Assembly (NCBI GenBank): GCA_963739175.1
Contig: CAVTZH010000005.1
Location: 62,001-126,000, forward strand
Reading direction: 5' to 3'
Source: VAZQ01 sp963739175
GTDB lineage: Bacteria > Pseudomonadota > Alphaproteobacteria > Rhizobiales > Xanthobacteraceae
Length of the DNA: 64,000 nucleotides
The notes below the pieces were generated by a model. It was not told the origin of the DNA, did no database searches, and worked only from the letters and a program-made list of their open reading frames with translations. Shown in pieces: positions 25,865 through 35,972 of this stretch. How positions within the stretch are numbered: the first letter of the stretch is position 1; every line of letters begins with the position of its first letter. The position numbers were made by a program, and so were the translations under genes.

Positions 25865-26149
25865 ATGAAGCTGACTTCAATCCTGATGCTGACGGCCGGC
25901 ATCATCGTCACCGGCGCCTTCATGAATAGCCGGGGCTATGCCCAGCTCAGCAAGGACGACGTGAAGTGGATCAATCAGTGCATTGCCGACAACAAGGGCC
26001 AGCCGGGCGGCACGCCGGATATCGTCCGCAAATATTGCATGTGCATGAACGAAGAGATGGACGACAACGAGACCCGGTCCGTCACCCAGTTCGAGAAAGC
26101 CAATCCGAAGATCCGCGCCAAGTGCGACAAGCAATCGGGCTGGAAGTAA
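25865..26149 (+). CDS. Small exported protein with a CMCM motif, unknown function
   Basis: A 94-residue protein with a signal peptide (MKLTSILMLTAGIIVTGAFM, cleavage near GYAQ). The mature chain has Cys in WINQCIADNK, KYCMCMNEEMDD and AKCDKQSGW, four in all. A GGGAG site lies about 8 bases upstream of the ATG at 25865. Small Cys-rich periplasmic proteins of this layout are common in Hyphomicrobiales but uncharacterised. A strong terminator follows, so it is a single transcription unit. Confidence 0.7.
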   Translation: MKLTSILMLTAGIIVTGAFMNSRGYAQLSKDDVKWINQCIADNKGQPGGTPDIVRKYCMCMNEEMDDNETRSVTQFEKANPKIRAKCDKQSGWK

Positions 26150-26174
26150 ACACGGCATCACATTCCGTCTCGGA

Positions 26175-26208
26175 GAGCGGCAGGCGCGTCCTGCCGCTCG
26201 CTTTTTTG
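26175..26208 (+). terminator. Rho-independent terminator
   Basis: A ten-base perfect stem (GAGCGGCAGG with CCTGCCGCTC) and a CGCGT loop are followed by GCTTTTTT. It sits 25 bases after the stop of the small exported protein gene, whose transcript it must end. Confidence 0.92.
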
Positions 26209-26281
26209 CGCTTGCGCCGGCCGCGGATTGAGGATGAGTTAGTACGGGGCTCCAATGGAGGGTGCTGATCGAGGAGACGTC

Positions 26282-27230
26282 ATGCCTCCGTCGTCGGATC
26301 GCTGGCCCGAGCTGCCCTACGCGGCGTGGAAGGACACCTGCCAGACGCTGCAACTGTGGACGCAGATCGTCGGCAAGGTCCGCCTCGCGCGCACGCCCTG
26401 GCTCAATCATTCCTGGCACGTCGCGCTCTATGTCACCGCGCGCGGGCTCACGACGTCGCCGATCCCCGACGGCGCACGCACCTTCCAGATCGATTTCGAT
26501 TTCGTCGACCATGTGCTGTGGGTGCGCACCAGCGACGGCCACTTCCGGCAGGTCGTGCTCAAGCCGATGACGGTCGCGGAATTCTATGGCGACGTGCTGC
26601 ATGCGCTGTCGGCGCTCGGCATTGCGGTCAAGATCAACGGCAAGCCGAACGAGATTCCCGATGCGGTCCCGTTCGCCGAGGATCGCGTGCACGCGTCGTA
26701 CGATCGCGATTACGCCAACCGCTTCTGGCGCGTGCTCAGCGCCTCGAACGAGGTGTTCGCGCAGTTCCGCACCGGCTTCCTCGGCAAGGCGAGCCCGGTG
26801 CATTTCTTCTGGGGCAGCTTCGACCTCGCGGTGACGCGGTTCTCCGGCCGCAGCGCGCCGCGTCATCCCGGCGGCGTGCCGAACCTGCCCGACGACGTGG
26901 CGCAGGAGGCCTACTCGCACGAAGTGTCGAGCGCGGGCTTCTGGCCGGGCGGCGGCGCGATCGACTATCCGGCTTATTACTCTTATGCCTATCCGGCGCC
27001 GGAGGGTTTCGCGGCGGCGTCCGGTGCGGCCGGCTGACGCCTTCTTCTCCAAGGAGCTTGGCGAGTTCATCCTGCCCTATGACGCGGTGCGCACCGCCGC
27101 CGATCCGCGCGCGGCTTTGATGGCGTTCCTGCAGTCGACCTATGACGCGGCCGCCGACCTCGGCAAATGGGACCGCGCCGCGCTCGAATGCGCCATCGGC
27201 GAGCCGAGGGTGGTGCGGCGCTTTTCGTAG
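26282..27230 (+). pseudogene. DUF5996 family protein, frameshifted near its C-terminus
   Basis: The reading frame from ATG 26282 (GAGGAG 6 bases upstream) gives the DUF5996 pattern: WPELPYAAWKDTCQTLQLWT, LNHSWHVALYVTARGLTT and PVHFFWGSFDLAVTRFSGR. It ends early at 27037. The missing family C-terminus (ADAFFSKELGEFILPYD and so on) is present in the next frame to 27230. Removing one base near 27020 joins the two as FAAAPVRPADAFF. Either a one-base insertion inactivates only the tail or it is a sequence error. The final stop lies within a palindromic repeat. Confidence 0.8.
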
Positions 27231-27325
27231 GGTGGGCAAAGGCGCGACTTCGCGCCGTGCCCACCATCGGCCATGACGTGTTACAAGGACAGGTGGTGGG
27301 CACGCTTCGCTTTGCCCACCCTACG
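27226..27325. repeat. Long inverted repeat (GTAGGGTGGGCAAA type)
   Basis: The left end GTAGGGTGGGCAAA and the right end TTTGCCCACCCTAC are inverted copies, each with an inner GTGCCCACC/GGTGGGCAC pair. It supplies the TAG stop of the preceding DUF5996 frame. A relative lies at 36981-37097. Confidence 0.85.
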
Positions 27326-27351
27326 AAGGCGTCTTGATGGGAGGATGACGG

Positions 27352-28368
27352 ATGCTGGTCCGTTCCATGCTGGCGGCGCTGGTTGCGCTCGCGGTCAGCG
27401 GCGCACGCGCCGATCCGGTCGCGGAGTTCTACGCCAAACGTCAGGTGACGATCGTTGCCGGAACGGCTACGGGAGGCACATACGATCTCTACGCCAGGAC
27501 GATCGCGCGTCACATCGGGAAATATATCCCCGGTTCGCCGAAAGTGGTCGTCCAGAATACGCCCGGCGCCGGGGGCTATCTCGGCGCCATGCGCGTCCTT
27601 GAGGTCGGTCCGCATGACGGCACGATCGTCGGCGCGCTGGGTTCGTCGGCGCTGCCGTTTCAACCGCTCCTGGACCCGAATTCCCCGAAATTCGACGCGC
27701 TCCACATCAATTGGTTGGGCGCGGTTGCAGGCTACAACGTTCTCATGCTCGTGCGCTCGGACGTGCCTGTTTATTCGGTCGACGACCTGCGCAAGCGCGA
27801 GACGGTGATGGCGACCATCGCGGCGGGCCAGTTCAACTCGGTTGTCGTGGCGGCCGCTAACGCCGCACTCGGCACCAGGATCAAAGGTGTCCGTGGGCAT
27901 AAAGGCATGAACCCGGCGATGCTTGCTCTCGAGAGCGGGGAGGTCGAAGGCTATCCGACTGCGCCGGTCGACGCTCTCAAGAGGCTGTATTCGAAGCAAC
28001 TCGCAGAGGGGGCATTCCGTCTGCTGCTGCAATTTGGGCCGTCGCCATCCAAGGAATTTCCGGACGTTCCGTATGCGCTCGACCTCGCCAAGACTGCAGC
28101 CGACCGAAGCCTGCTGGAAGTCGCGCAAGGGCCGTTGGGCGTGGGCTACGCCTATATGCTGGGTCCGGGAGTCCCGCAGGATCGGTCGACGGCACTGCGC
28201 GCGGCCTTCGAAGCCACGCTTCGGGACAAGGATTTTCTCGCTGAAGCGAATAAGCAGGTCCTGACCATCGCACCGATCAGCAGGCAGGACATCCAAGCGC
28301 GTCTCGTAAAGGCTTACGACACGTCGCCGGCAATCCTCGCACCTATTCGCGAGGCCTTCGGAAAATGA
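27352..28368 (+). CDS. TctC/Bug-type solute-binding protein 2 (divergent subgroup)
   Basis: A 338-residue exported protein. The signal peptide MLVRSMLAALVALAVSGARA precedes VAEFYAKRQVTIVAGTATGG, TYDLYARTIARHIGKYIPG and VVVQNTPGAGGYLGAMRVL. This EFYxxK...YDxYARxxARH subgroup is shared with the proteins at 32141 and 40855. The ligand is probably a carboxylate or small aromatic acid. It is followed 80 bases later by another Bug gene in the same direction. Confidence 0.85.
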   Translation: MLVRSMLAALVALAVSGARADPVAEFYAKRQVTIVAGTATGGTYDLYARTIARHIGKYIPGSPKVVVQNTPGAGGYLGAMRVLEVGPHDGTIVGALGSSALPFQPLLDPNSPKFDALHINWLGAVAGYNVLMLVRSDVPVYSVDDLRKRETVMATIAAGQFNSVVVAAANAALGTRIKGVRGHKGMNPAMLALESGEVEGYPTAPVDALKRLYSKQLAEGAFRLLLQFGPSPSKEFPDVPYALDLAKTAADRSLLEVAQGPLGVGYAYMLGPGVPQDRSTALRAAFEATLRDKDFLAEANKQVLTIAPISRQDIQARLVKAYDTSPAILAPIREAFGK

Positions 28369-28448
28369 ATGAAGGCTTCTGGAACCGGACCGCGCCGCTT
28401 TTGCGGTCAGCGGGATACAGTCGCCTGCAACTCACGGGAGGAGTACGG

Positions 28449-29427
28449 ATGCTGATCCGTTCGATGCTGGCGGCACTGATCGCCGTCGGCAGCGCAAGCG
28501 CCGCGCAGGCGCAAGATGCCATCAAGGACTATCCCAACAAGCCGCTCCGCCTGATCGTCGGCTTTGCCGCCGGGGGCATTGCCGATCTCGCCGCGCGGCT
28601 TCTGGCCGATCAGATCACGCGCGAGACCTCCCAGGCGGTCGTGGTCGAGAACCGCTCGGCCGCCGCCGGCACGGTCGCGGTGCAGGGTGTCGCCAAGGCG
28701 CCGCCGGATGGCTACACGCTCGGCGTCGTGCTCTCCGGGCAGCTCGTGATCAATCCGTTCGTGCAGAAGGCGTTTCCGCTCGACGCGCTCAAGGACCTGC
28801 TGCCGGTGGCGGCGATCGGCGAGGCGCCGCAGATGATCGCGATCAACGCCGGCGTTCCGGCCAAGACGCTGAAGGAGTTTGTCGCGCTCGCCAAGGCCAA
28901 GCCCGGCACCATGAGCTATGCGTCGGCGGGCTTCGGCTCGCTGCCGCATCTGTCGGCGGCCGAATTCCTGCGGCAGGCCGGCATCAGCCTCGTGCATGTG
29001 CCGTACAAGGGCAACCAGCCGGCGACCGACCGATCTGCTCGCGGGACAGGTGCAACTGCTGTCGAGCTCGATCGGCGGGCTGCGCGCCGGTCTGGAAGCC
29101 GGCAAGATCAGGCTGCTGCTGGTCGCTGCCAAGAACCGATTGCCCTACATCGCGGACGTGCCGACCTCGGCCGAGGCCGGCATTCCCGACTACCTGATGA
29201 CGGTGTGGATCGGCGTGGTCGCGCCGCCCGGCACGCCGCAGCCGATCGTCGACCGCGTGCACGGCTTCGTGCAGGGCATGCTCAAGGACGAGACCATGGT
29301 GAAGCGCATGGCCGGCGCCGCGATCGACGTGATGCCGATGAGCCAGCGCGACTTCTCCGCCTTCGTGAAGGACGAATACGGCCGCTGGGACAAGATCGTG
29401 AAGGCCGCCGGCGTCGAGCCGCAGTGA
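28449..29427 (+). pseudogene. TctC/Bug-type solute-binding protein 3, frameshifted by a 4-bp duplication
   Basis: A signal peptide (MLIRSMLAALIAVGSASAAQ) and Bug motifs (YPNKPLRLIVGFAAGGIADL, VVENRSAAAGTVAVQGVAKA) run to 29020. The frame then changes, and the rest of the protein (TDLLAGQVQLLSSSIGGLRA to KAAGVEPQ) is in another frame. At 29025-29032 the bases ACCG occur twice in tandem; one copy restores PATDLLAGQ. GGGAGGAG precedes the ATG. The signal peptide resembles that of protein 2, suggesting local duplication. Confidence 0.85.
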
Positions 29428-29532
29428 TTGGCCGTTCTCCACCGCGTCCATCTCTGTCATAGAAATGACCAGTGCAGTCGGCTAGTCTGACAACCTCGGG
29501 TTGGCTTGGGTACGTTGGGCCTGGGGAGGTTC

Positions 29533-30951
29533 ATGACACGCTGGTTCGCTATGCTCGCGGCGGCAGCGACGCTTGCCTACGCGATGGATGCCGGAGCGCA
29601 AACGCGCGCGCAGAGGGCGCCAACACAAAAGGCGCCAACGCAGAAGGCGCCCGCGCAAAAGGCGCCGGCGGCGCAAGACCTTCCGATGCACGCCTATCTG
29701 GCGAAAGGCGAGGCCAACGCCTGCGGCGAAGGCTGCAGTGAATGGATCGCCGTCGAGGGCCGCTTCGATTCCGATTCCGCCCGTCGCGTGATCGCCGTCC
29801 TCCAGCGCCATAGCGCGCGCAAGCCGCCGGTGTTCTTCTATTCGCCGGGCGGCGACGGGCGGAACGCGATCGCGATCGGCCGCTTCCTGCGGGCGCGCGG
29901 AATGACCGCCGGCGTCGGCAAGACCGTGCCGAGCGGCTGTGCGTCGGCCAGCGACATGGCGGCCGCGTGCCGCGCCGCAAAGCGATCGGCCCAGGCGGTC
30001 GCTGCGGAATGGCAGCCGGACGGTATTTGCAACTCCGCCTGCGTCTACGCGGTGATCGGCGGCAAGGCCCGGCAGGTACCGCCATCCGCGCGCCTCGGCG
30101 TCCATTCCGTGAAACTGACGATGTTCCGCAAGCATGCCGACGGCCGTGTGTATACGTTGTCGGCGAGCGAGGCGCCGTCACTGCACAAGACCAGGGTCTC
30201 CCTGTTCAATGCCGAGTTGCGGCGCTACATCGTGGAGATGGGCATCGATGCAAAGCTGTTCGATGCCGCCGCGAGGATCCCGCACGAGGACGTCCACTAT
30301 CTCAGCCGCGACGAAATCGCCGGTTACGGCATCGACCGCCGCGAGTTTGCGGAGACGCCCTGGTTCACCGTCCAGACCTCCAACAATACGACCTATCTCA
30401 ACAAATGGATCGCCGAAGCGCGCGGGCCCGAGCGCAAGGATCATCGTATTAGTCTGGTCATGATGGGATGCGGACAGCGGGAGCGCGTGCGCGTGCAATA
30501 TATCCGCGGCCTGGCGAGCGGCGAAGTTTCCGGACCCGTCAGCGTGACGGTTTTGATCGGCGGCCGAAAGATCAGTCTGAGCATGAGCGGATATCCGAGC
30601 AAGCACGACCCGATCGACACCGGGGCCTTGTTTGCATCAGCCGGCGGCTCGCTGCCGTTGGCTGCATTCGAGTCGCTGGCGGCGGCAGAAGCCGCCGAGA
30701 TCGTGGAATCCGATCCGGTTTCCAAGAATCCGCCGCGCGTGATCAAGTTGTCGACCGAGCGGCTCGGCGAGGGCATCAAGACGCTGGCGGCGAAATGCGC
30801 ACCGTCCGCGCAACCGGCCAGTTGGGTTGACGGCACGCAAATCCCTTACGTCCCCGGGCAGAAGGGCGGCCCGGCCGTTCCCGCCGCGCCCTACGGAGCC
30901 TACCCGGTACCGGAGCTTGGGCTGGGCACGGGCGGAGCAAAGAAGAAGTGA
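29533..30951 (+). CDS. Exported ClpP/crotonase-fold protein (COG3904-like)
   Basis: A 472-residue protein. A signal peptide (MTRWFAMLAAAATLAYAMDA) is followed by a repetitive TQKAP/AQKAP linker (about 29-47) coded by 15-base tandem repeats. The core has FFYSPGGDGRNAIAIGRFLR (102-121) and GICNSACVYAVIGG (164-177), the pattern of ClpP-like periplasmic proteins in which the Ser of NSAC is the likely nucleophile, with VHS at 190-192. The C-terminal 200 residues look like a separate beta domain. Function is unproven; periplasmic proteolysis is the family guess. GGGGAGG precedes the start. Confidence 0.75.
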   Translation: MTRWFAMLAAAATLAYAMDAGAQTRAQRAPTQKAPTQKAPAQKAPAAQDLPMHAYLAKGEANACGEGCSEWIAVEGRFDSDSARRVIAVLQRHSARKPPVFFYSPGGDGRNAIAIGRFLRARGMTAGVGKTVPSGCASASDMAAACRAAKRSAQAVAAEWQPDGICNSACVYAVIGGKARQVPPSARLGVHSVKLTMFRKHADGRVYTLSASEAPSLHKTRVSLFNAELRRYIVEMGIDAKLFDAAARIPHEDVHYLSRDEIAGYGIDRREFAETPWFTVQTSNNTTYLNKWIAEARGPERKDHRISLVMMGCGQRERVRVQYIRGLASGEVSGPVSVTVLIGGRKISLSMSGYPSKHDPIDTGALFASAGGSLPLAAFESLAAAEAAEIVESDPVSKNPPRVIKLSTERLGEGIKTLAAKCAPSAQPASWVDGTQIPYVPGQKGGPAVPAAPYGAYPVPELGLGTGGAKKK

Positions 30952-31052
30952 GGCTGGCCGCTTGCATGGCGGCGGCACCCGATAGGTCACCCCCCGATTG
31001 CGCCGGGCGCGGACGGCGTTAGGCTAGGCGCAACAATAAAGGGAGGTTGTCC

Positions 31053-32012
31053 ATGCGCCGTCGCCTGCTTGCCGCTGCCGTCTTGTGCCTCGCGCTCATG
31101 CCCGCGTCCGCGCAGGAATGGCCGACGCGCACCATCCGCGTGATCATTCCGCTCACCGCCGGCGCGGCGACCGACATCATGGCGCGCGCGGTGTTCGATC
31201 AGGTGTCGCAGCAGCTCGGCCAGGCGATCATCGTGGAGAACCGCCCGGGCGCCGGCAACACCATCGGCATGGCGGCGGTCGCGCAGGCCGAGGGCGACGG
31301 CTACACCATCCTCGCCAATTCCTCGACCCACACCGTCTCGCCGGCGACGCGCTCGAAGCTGCCGTTCAACGTGCTCACCGATCTCTCCGGCGTGATCCCG
31401 CTCGGCAACATGCCGGTGGTGATGGCGGTCAATCCGAAGAAGGGCTACAAGACGCTCGCCGATTTCGTGAACTACGCGCGCAAGAATCCCGGCGCGGTCA
31501 ACTACGCCTCCGCCGGCGCCGGCAACTCCTCCCATCTCAACGGCGAGCGCTTCCGGCTCGCGGCCAAGTTCGAGGCCGTGCACGTGCCGCAGCGCGGCGC
31601 GCCCGAGGCGCTGACCGAGGTGATCGCGGGACGGCTCGATTTCTACTTCGCGCCGCTGCTCAACTCGATCACCTTCCTGCGCGAGGGCACGTTGCAGGCG
31701 CTGGCGGTGTCGGGATCGCAGCGCGCCTCGGCGCTGCCCGACGTGCCGACCACGGTCGAGGCCGGCTATCCCAACTCCGAGTACAATTTCTGGGCCGGCG
31801 TGTTCGTGCCGGCGAAGACGCCGCCGGCGATCCGCAACAAGCTGCATGCCGAGATCGTCAAGGCGCTCAAGAGCCCGGTGCTGAGCGACCGGCTCAAGAA
31901 GCTCGGCGCCGACCCGTTCATGATCACGCCCGCGCAGTTCGACGAACTGGTCACGCAGGAGATCGAGGTCAACACCCAGCTGGTGAAGGCCGCCGGCATC
32001 GTGGTGAATTGA
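31053..32012 (+). CDS. TctC/Bug-type solute-binding protein 4
   Basis: A 319-residue exported protein. The signal peptide MRRRLLAAAVLCLALMPASA precedes QEWPTRTIRVIIPLTAGAAT, VENRPGAGNTIGMAAVAQA and NYASAGAGNSSHLNGERF, all classic Bug motifs. AGGGAGG lies 6 bases before ATG 31053. It stands alone, with no TctA or TctB nearby. Intact in one frame, unlike its neighbours on both sides. Confidence 0.9.
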   Translation: MRRRLLAAAVLCLALMPASAQEWPTRTIRVIIPLTAGAATDIMARAVFDQVSQQLGQAIIVENRPGAGNTIGMAAVAQAEGDGYTILANSSTHTVSPATRSKLPFNVLTDLSGVIPLGNMPVVMAVNPKKGYKTLADFVNYARKNPGAVNYASAGAGNSSHLNGERFRLAAKFEAVHVPQRGAPEALTEVIAGRLDFYFAPLLNSITFLREGTLQALAVSGSQRASALPDVPTTVEAGYPNSEYNFWAGVFVPAKTPPAIRNKLHAEIVKALKSPVLSDRLKKLGADPFMITPAQFDELVTQEIEVNTQLVKAAGIVVN

Positions 32013-32024
32013 CGAGCGCTTGCT

Positions 32025-32135
32025 CGTCATGGCCGGGCTTGACCCGGCCATCCATCTCCTTGCGAAAAACGATGGATGCGCGGGTCACCAGGGCGTTTAC
32101 GCCCGTCTTCGACGGGCTATGCCCGCGCATGACGA
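32025..32135. repeat. Palindromic repeat pair with 36-nt module copy 3 (inverted)
   Basis: The first hairpin GGCCGGGCTTGACCCGGCC is the uninterrupted form of the host at 1835. The second, with arms GCGCGGG and CCCGCGC, has module copy 3 at its tip (32086-32121, minus orientation, reading CATAGCCCGTC to CGCCCTGGTG). It lies between convergent binding-protein genes. Confidence 0.8.
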
Positions 32136-32140
32136 AGCCG

Positions 32141-33179
32141 TCACTTCGCCCGCAGCGCCTCCGCCGTGCGCCGCACGATCTCCGGCGGCGTCGCCGCGAT
32201 CTTCTTGGCGAGATCCTCAAGGTATTCGCCCGGCGCCGGGTCGAATTCCGACTGCGACTTCTTGATCTCGACCAGGAAATCCGGGTCGCGGGTCACCGCC
32301 TGGAACGCGTCGCGCAGCGCCTTCAGCCGGTCGGCGGGAATGCCGGGCGTGCCGATCAGCGAGCGGCTCACCTCCGCCGCGCTGGTATAGAACGCGAGCG
32401 CCGCCTTGGCTTCCGGCGTCTCGCCCATCTCGACAAGCGTCGGCGTGTTCGGCAGTTCCTTGCTGCGCTCCATCACCGCCTGGATCAGCACGTTGATCTT
32501 CTTGGTCTCGAGCCATTCGCGCTTGGTGCGCACGATCGAGTTCCAGGAATTTTCCAGTGCGTCGACCTCGCGCCGCTCCATCGCCAGCATGATCTCGGCG
32601 GTGCCGCCGAAGCCCGACACGATGCGGAATTTGGTGCCGGCGAACGCATTCAACAGCCGCGGATAGCCTTCGGTCGGCGAGGTCGGCCCGGTGCCGCCGG
32701 CGACCAGTCTCGAACTTGCGCGCCTCCTGGATGTTCTTCGCCGGCGCTTCGTGCCAGCTGATCATGGTCTCGAGCACGCCGGTCATGCGGCCGATATAGG
32801 TGAAATCGACCGCGTTGTACTTCACGCCCGGCGTGCCGAGCGGCGCTTCGAGCATCACGGTCTGCGTCACCACGCCGAGCGCGGTGCCGTCCTTGGGCGC
32901 GACGTTGTAGAGGAAGTTCGCGGCGCGCAGCGATCCGGCGCCCGGCATGTTCTGGATGACGACCGTCGGATTCCCCGGGATGTATTTGCCGAGATAGCGC
33001 GCGAACACCCGCGGATAGAAATCGTAGCTGCCGCCCGGCGAATAGCCGACCGAGATGGTGATGGTCTTGCCGCTGTAGAATTCCGCGATCGACTGCGCGG
33101 CGGCGGGGGAAGCGAGAAGTACCGACACAAAAAGCGCTGCGGAAACGTTCATCCGCAAGCGGCGTCGAAGGATGTGCAT
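32141..33179 (-). pseudogene. TctC/Bug-type solute-binding protein 5, frameshifted
   Basis: The start MHILRRRLRMNVSAALFVSV gives a signal peptide, then IAEFYSGKTITISVGYSPGG, SYDFYPRVFARYLGKYIPG and VVIQNMPGAGSLRAANFL, the same divergent subgroup as proteins 2 and 6. After QEARKFET (near 32705) the frame breaks; deleting one base continues as VAGGTGPTSPTEGYPRLLNA into the intact C-terminal half ending EALRAK. So the gene is either decayed by a one-base insertion or misread. Confidence 0.85.
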
Positions 33180-33307
33180 GGGCCTGATCCTTGTTGACCG
33201 GCGTAACGATATCGCATGCGCGCTATCGCCGCCGATGGGTGACAATGTCTCAGGCGTGACCATCCCGACGCGTTGCGTCCCGGCAGGAGCAACGCGCCAA
33301 GGGAAGG

Positions 33308-33845
33308 TTAGGGCAGCAGCTTGAACGAGTTCAGGAAGCGGCGGACCGACGGGTTTGCCGAGATGCTGCCAGCGCCCGTAGCCGCCGCCGAGATCGTGCG
33401 CTTCTCCCTGATGACAATCCGCATCGCCATCGAGAAGGAGTTCGGACTCGCCGACGAAGTCGAGGGCCGGGAAGCCGTTCATCGTGATCGTGGTCTCGCG
33501 CGGTGCTTCCACCCCGAGCTGGCGCGCCGCCATGCGCTGGGCAGCGGCCAGCTGTGCCATCGACACTGCTTCCGTGAACTCGTTGTAGCTGACGCCGAAA
33601 TACAATGGGTCGAAGTCGACCTCGGCAGTGATCGATCTCACCCAGGGGTCGTCCCGCTCGCCCTTTTCGACCGTAACCTTGGGCTTGCCGGGCATCTCGA
33701 CTTCGAAACCGAGACCCTCGGGGCGGTAGATCTGCCAGTTGGCGCCCTGTGTGCGCGCTGATTGCACGAGTAAGGCAGGCGACAACGCGACGCCGGCAAC
33801 GAGCGGCAGGAATGTCCGCCGCGACATCGAACGAAGAGTGGTCAT
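33308..33845 (-). pseudogene. TAT-exported protein of unknown function, frameshifted
   Basis: The start MTTLRSMSRRTFLPLVAGVA has a twin-arginine signal (SRRTFLPL). The mature part WQIYRPEGLGFEVEMPGKPK, with a later MNGFPALDFVGESE, reads like a small periplasmic domain. Near 33430 the frame changes, and the family-like ending MRIVIREKRTISAAATGAG to NPSVRRFLNSFKLLP continues in another frame to a TAA at 33308. GGGAG precedes the start. Function unknown. Confidence 0.7.
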
Positions 33846-34057
33846 CACACTGGCTCCCATCGTGTGTTGCGTTCGCGGCGCCGCATGCGCCGCCATGCCG
33901 GTCTGTCGTTGCCGATAGTAGCCGGGTTTCGTGCTTGCGGTCTCAGCCGTGTTCGATCGCAATTTTTGTGATGCCAATCACAGCGGCGCGCCATGCGCTG
34001 CGGCAGGCTGCGATCGCTCGTCGGTGCGGTACCGACGTGACAGGTGGGAGCCTTGTC

Positions 34058-35743
34058 ATGCTGAATGCTATTCGTCCGCGCGGGCTTATTGTGCGCCTCT
34101 GCTCGATCGCTGCGATCGCCCTGGCGCTGTTCGTGGCCGCGATGTCGCGGGCGCCGTCCGGCGAGACCGCGAGCGGTCCTGACGTCCTCTCGTCGGTGAC
34201 CGTCGGTCCCTGGCAGGTGATCGCCACGCGCGACACCGGTAGCGGGCCCCACTGCGTCGCGCGCCGCCAACTCGGCGCCTCCGGCACCGACCGGCCCCAC
34301 ACCATCGAATTCCTGCGCGGCCGGGGGCAGGAGACGCTGCGTCTGACGGCCGATGCCTGGACGCTGCCGCGCGACACCATCCTGCCGGTCACGCTCGCGG
34401 CCGGCGAACGCGTGCGCGGCCGCTCAGAGGCGATGCTGTTCACGCCGACGCAGCTATCCATCGCCGCCGGCGATCTCCTGACGGTCCTCGAGCGGATCGC
34501 CGCCGAGCCCGCGATCGAGGTGCGCATCTCCGGTCACACGCTTACGCTGTCGCTGTCGGACGTCACCGCGATGCGGTCCGCGCTCGAAGCATGCATCGTC
34601 GAACGGCTCGGCTCGCAATTCGGCTCGCTCACGGTGCAGCTGCCGGTCTGGCCGCCGGACGCGGATCTCGTCGAGGAACACCGTTTCCTCACCGTGCGCA
34701 TCGGCGGTGAGGACTATCGACTCGACACGCTCGTGGTGCGGCCCGCCGGCGCCCGCGGGCGCCTTCCGATCGCGCTGATCGGGCACGGGCAGGACCCTCG
34801 CCGCGAAATGTCGGTTCTATCGATGGTGCATCTCCAGCGGCAGGCGCGCGACCTCGCGCATCGCGGCTATCTCGCAGTCGCGGTGATCCGGCGCGGCTTC
34901 GGCCAATCCGATGGCGTCCCCGGGCTGCCGGGTGGCGGCGCCTACGGTCGTTGCGGGACGCTTGCCGAGAGCCTGTTCGACGCCGCCGCCGACGATCTTG
35001 CCGCGACGCTCGCGGTGATCGCCGAACGCCCCGACGCCGACGCCAGCCAAGTCGTCCTCTTCGGCCAGTCCGCCGCCGGTCCCGCCGTGCTCGCGCTCGC
35101 GGCGCGCGGGCTTCCCGGGCTGCGCGCCGTGGTGCTCATTTCAGGCGGGCTGATGTGCTGGACCGGAAACGATCCGTTCCCCGACCCGCGCACGACGCCG
35201 GACTGGCTCGCGTCTTTGCTGGCGTCCTACGGCGGACGTGTCACGGTGCCGTCGCTGTGGATCTATGCCGACAACGACGGCTTGTTCTTTGAGCCGATGG
35301 CGCGCGAGATGCATGCGATCTATGCCGGCGGTGGCGCGCCGGCGAATCTGGAGATGCTGCCGCCGATCGGCCACAACGGGCACTTCATCTTCGGCGACAT
35401 CAACGGGCGCGAGCGCTGGCTTTTTTCGCTCGACCTGTTTTTGCGCCGTCACGACCTGCCGACCTGGCGGGAGGATCTGGTTGAAACCGTGATGCAGCAG
35501 GCCGGCATTGCGCCCGCCTATCGCTGGCGCGTCACGGTCTATCTGTCATCGGTCGCGCCGCGGGTTTTGGTCGTCGATCGCGCGACCGGGATACCTTATT
35601 ACGCCGCGGCGGACTTTGGCCTGCCGCTGGCGCGCGACGTTGCAATGAGGTTTTGCCGGCAGAACGGCGGCACCGAAGCGAGCTGCGTGCCGGTGATGGA
35701 GAATTTCCGGTTGCTGACCGATGACGGGCCGCCGGTGCGGTAA
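34058..35743 (+). CDS. Alpha/beta hydrolase with an N-terminal extension, probably exported
   Basis: A 561-residue protein. An N-terminal hydrophobic segment (IVRLCSIAAIALALFVAAMS) suggests export or a membrane anchor. Residues 45-200 form an extra domain resembling invasion-associated IalB-like sequences (VGPWQVIATRDTGSGPHCVA). The hydrolase domain follows: IALIGHGQDPRREMS, nucleophile elbow FGQSAAG, and His in PPIGHNGHF. The substrate, probably an ester or amide, is not evident. GGGAG stands 9 bases before the chosen ATG; the open frame further upstream is not coding. Confidence 0.8.
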   Translation: MLNAIRPRGLIVRLCSIAAIALALFVAAMSRAPSGETASGPDVLSSVTVGPWQVIATRDTGSGPHCVARRQLGASGTDRPHTIEFLRGRGQETLRLTADAWTLPRDTILPVTLAAGERVRGRSEAMLFTPTQLSIAAGDLLTVLERIAAEPAIEVRISGHTLTLSLSDVTAMRSALEACIVERLGSQFGSLTVQLPVWPPDADLVEEHRFLTVRIGGEDYRLDTLVVRPAGARGRLPIALIGHGQDPRREMSVLSMVHLQRQARDLAHRGYLAVAVIRRGFGQSDGVPGLPGGGAYGRCGTLAESLFDAAADDLAATLAVIAERPDADASQVVLFGQSAAGPAVLALAARGLPGLRAVVLISGGLMCWTGNDPFPDPRTTPDWLASLLASYGGRVTVPSLWIYADNDGLFFEPMAREMHAIYAGGGAPANLEMLPPIGHNGHFIFGDINGRERWLFSLDLFLRRHDLPTWREDLVETVMQQAGIAPAYRWRVTVYLSSVAPRVLVVDRATGIPYYAAADFGLPLARDVAMRFCRQNGGTEASCVPVMENFRLLTDDGPPVR

Positions 35744-35972
35744 GGGCGGTCATGGTCGTTCTCCAATAACGCGGGACAATCGGGACCAACCGTTTGGCGA
35801 ACGCGTTCGGATTTTTGCGCGGGTTTGCAATCGCTTAACCATGTTGGAGGCAGCGGTGCACCGCCGGGCATAACGACGACGCCGTTGCATTGCGGCTTGC
35901 GCCGCGGTCATGCGCGGGAGGACAATGGGCTGCCGACTGAGTGATTTATTTCGCAACTCAAGGAGGCCTGCC

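Noticed and set aside
33321..33761. Plus-strand frame over the TAT-protein gene
   Set aside because: The minus strand has a twin-arginine signal, ribosome site and a sensible protein on both sides of one frameshift; the plus frame is its shadow.
35910..35972. N-terminal extension of the HdeD-like protein
   Set aside because: AAGGAGG stands at the right distance from ATG 35973 and the extension is Arg-rich without family match.
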